A stretch of DNA of 64,000 nt from Bacillota bacterium (GTDB lineage: Bacteria; Actinomycetota; Aquicultoria; Aquicultorales; Aquicultoraceae), in assembly GCA_023511485.1 (NCBI GenBank), contig JAIMBH010000012.1:1-64000 (forward strand), given 5' to 3'. The notes under the pieces were generated by a model. It did not search any database, was not told where the DNA came from, and saw only the letters and a list, made by a program, of their open reading frames with translations. Shown piece after piece: positions 62,373 to 64,000 of the stretch. Within the stretch, counting starts at the first letter, position 1. Each line of letters opens with the position of its first letter. A program made the translations under genes and the position numbers.

Positions 62373-64000
62373 TTATCGCTTCTGCTGAAGCATCCTTCTA
62401 ATATCCTGCACCTCATAGGTGTTTAAAACATCTTCTTTAGTCAGCCACCCTCTCTGGGCTGTTGCGGCTCCATATAGCATGTAGACCATATGGCCGGCAA
62501 CGTGGGCGTCTGTATCAATGACAAATTTACAGCCGTACTTATCCCTCGCTTCTCTTAGATAGTCATCCTTTAAATCTAACCGGTTAGGATAAGCATCTAG
62601 CTCTAGAAACGTTCCTGTGTCGGCGGCCGCTTTAAATACCGCCTCCAGATCTATATCGTAAGGCAGCCGCTGCCCAAGAATACGCCCAGTCGGATGTCCT
62701 ATAATATTTACATAAGGATTCTCGATCACCCTTATCATGCGTCGTGTAAGCTGCTCTTTGGATTGGTTAAACCCACTATGGATAGATGCGATAACAACAT
62801 CAAGTTTTTCCAGAATTTCCGGTCCGAAATCAATGTTCCCATCATTATCTATGTTAGTTTCAACTCCGGTGAAAATCTCAATATCGCTAAATTGTTCCCT
62901 TAGCTCGGAAATTTCTTTTAATTGGTCTTCTAGCTCTTCTGGCGTTAGGCCACCAGCAATATAGAGCCTTTCAGTATGGTCTGATATGCAAACAAACTTA
63001 TAGCTCAATTCCCTAGCCATTTCGACGACTTCTTTGATATCGTTCAAGCCATCGCTCCACTTTGTATGGATGTGAAAATCACCCTTAATATCGCTTAACT
63101 GGATAAGATGGGGAAGCCTATGTTCCATAGCAGCCTCTATCTCACCTTTGTCCTCCCTTATGGTCGGTGGAGGCGTATCCATACCCAGCACACCATAGAC
63201 CTCTTCCTCGGTTCGTCCAGCCAACTTCTCATCAGTAGCGACATCGAATACACCATACTCATTTATCTTTAGCCCTCTGCTCTTAGCGATATCCCGCAGG
63301 TGGATGTTATGCGACTTCGACCCCGTAAAATATTGCAAGGCAGCTCCATACTGGTCAGGTGAGACTACCCTTAGATCTACCTGCAGGCCGTTTCTTGCAA
63401 CTATGCTGCTTTTCGTCTCACCCTTAGCCAATACATAGGCGACCTGAGGCAGGCTGGTAAAGAAATCCATAATCTTTTGTGGTTCTTTGCTCGAAGCAAG
63501 CAGGTCGATATCGCCAACCGTTTCTTTCATGCGGCGAAGGCTGCCTGCTGGGTCTGCTCTATCAACAAATGGCTGTGCCTTTAACTGCTCGACTATCTCA
63601 TGGGCAATAGGGTATGCATCAGATAAGAGTATGCGCTCGTGCATCTTCTCGTACTGACTTATGCCTCGAACGATATTTTCGATAGTTTTTTTCCCAAAAC
63701 CAGGGATCTGTTCAAGGCGGTGTTCCTCTATCGCCCGTTTTAACTGATCACGCGTCGTTATGCCGAGTGCCTCATAAATCTTCTTCGCTTTCTTTGGACC
63801 GAGCCCAGGGATTTCAAGTAGCTCAGTAAGCTGTACCGGTATTTTTGCCTTTAACTCTTCATAATAACCAAGCCGCCCGGTTGTTATAAGTTCTTCCAGC
63901 CGCATTGCCGTATGGCTCCCAACTCCAGGGATATTCTCGAGAGCCTTCACTCCGCCTTCACGGTAAATATCAACTACAGGCCGGCTAAGGCCACGTATAC
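62373..64000 (-). CDS. polX: Family X DNA polymerase with PHP domain (partial, 5' end outside window)
   Basis: At least 541 residues; the frame is open to the window edge, where it reads IRGLSRPVVDIYREGG before KALENIPGVG, so the 5' end is missing and the GTG at 63950 is internal. It has helix-hairpin-helix repeats (IPGVG, IPGLGPKKAKK, IPGFGKK), polymerase palm (GSLRRMKETVGDIDLL), and a C-terminal PHP domain (about 290-520; FHIHTKWSDG, SDHTE, IASIHSG, DTDAH) with metal-binding His and Asp. PolX proteins fill gaps in base-excision repair and have 3'-5' exonuclease activity. Only DNA glycosylase neighbour supports this. Confidence 0.93.
   Translation of the reverse strand, partial: IRGLSRPVVDIYREGGVKALENIPGVGSHTAMRLEELITTGRLGYYEELKAKIPVQLTELLEIPGLGPKKAKKIYEALGITTRDQLKRAIEEHRLEQIPGFGKKTIENIVRGISQYEKMHERILLSDAYPIAHEIVEQLKAQPFVDRADPAGSLRRMKETVGDIDLLASSKEPQKIMDFFTSLPQVAYVLAKGETKSSIVARNGLQVDLRVVSPDQYGAALQYFTGSKSHNIHLRDIAKSRGLKINEYGVFDVATDEKLAGRTEEEVYGVLGMDTPPPTIREDKGEIEAAMEHRLPHLIQLSDIKGDFHIHTKWSDGLNDIKEVVEMARELSYKFVCISDHTERLYIAGGLTPEELEDQLKEISELREQFSDIEIFTGVETNIDNDGNIDFGPEILEKLDVVIASIHSGFNQSKEQLTRRMIRVIENPYVNIIGHPTGRILGQRLPYDIDLEAVFKAAADTGTFLELDAYPNRLDLKDDYLREARDKYGCKFVIDTDAHVAGHMVYMLYGAATAQRGWLTKEDVLNTYEVQDIRRMLQQKR

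Overview
The window looks like the chromosome of an anaerobic, monoderm-type bacterium with moderate G+C. MurT and GatD (lipid II amidation) point to a Gram-positive cell wall, and the glucosyl-3-phosphoglycerate synthase and TreT/OtsA genes would suit an uncultured actinobacterial or deep-branching Firmicutes-like lineage. That placement is inference. No rRNA gene, CRISPR array or prophage is visible. One tRNA (Pro-GGG) is present.

The first ~33.5 kb is a dissimilatory sulfur region, almost all on the minus strand: qmoABC (2980-7626), aprBA (7975-10401), tusA, dsrEFH (15094-16149), a TauE-type anion exporter with its frameshifted partner protein (17982-19705), and dsrMKJOP (27828-32868) preceded by an RsbRD-domain gene. 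AprBA, QmoABC and DsrMKJOP connect APS/sulfite chemistry to the quinone pool; DsrEFH and TusA carry protein-bound sulfur. dsrAB, dsrC, sat, dsrD and dsrL are not in the window, so the direction (sulfate reduction or sulfur oxidation) cannot be fixed from here. Two closely related response regulator-histidine kinase pairs (149-2847 and 20270-22409) lie among these genes. Also here are an MFS transporter, a BPL_N-type protein, a GDT1-type Mn/Ca exporter, a Usp protein, Pit plus its DUF47 partner, a DUF475 membrane protein, and cbiQ-cbiO behind a cobalamin riboswitch.

From 34 to 47 kb comes a stress and compatible-solute block. It follows a serine-recombinase remnant abutting tRNA-Pro, and holds a Usp-GpgS fusion, a 1368-residue multi-GAF/PAS/PP2C phosphatase with an anti-sigma-like kinase domain, a GalT-like nucleotidyl transferase, a GT4 glycosyltransferase, TreT and a divergent GT20 (OtsA-like) synthase. 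A REP-associated transposase (46985-47944) with perfect 25-bp outer inverted repeats has inserted at the 3' end of the GT20 gene and supplies its last codons.

The last 16 kb is mixed housekeeping: LsrF-like aldolase and Zn-dehydrogenase, a transglutaminase lipoprotein, ornithine cyclodeaminase family protein, U32 peptidase-family protein, class A PBP, MurT-GatD, a NIF3-like protein, 3-methyladenine DNA glycosylase and a family X DNA polymerase that runs off the right edge. Strong hairpin terminators separate most transcription units, and several intergenic hairpins are built from 7-nt repeats.
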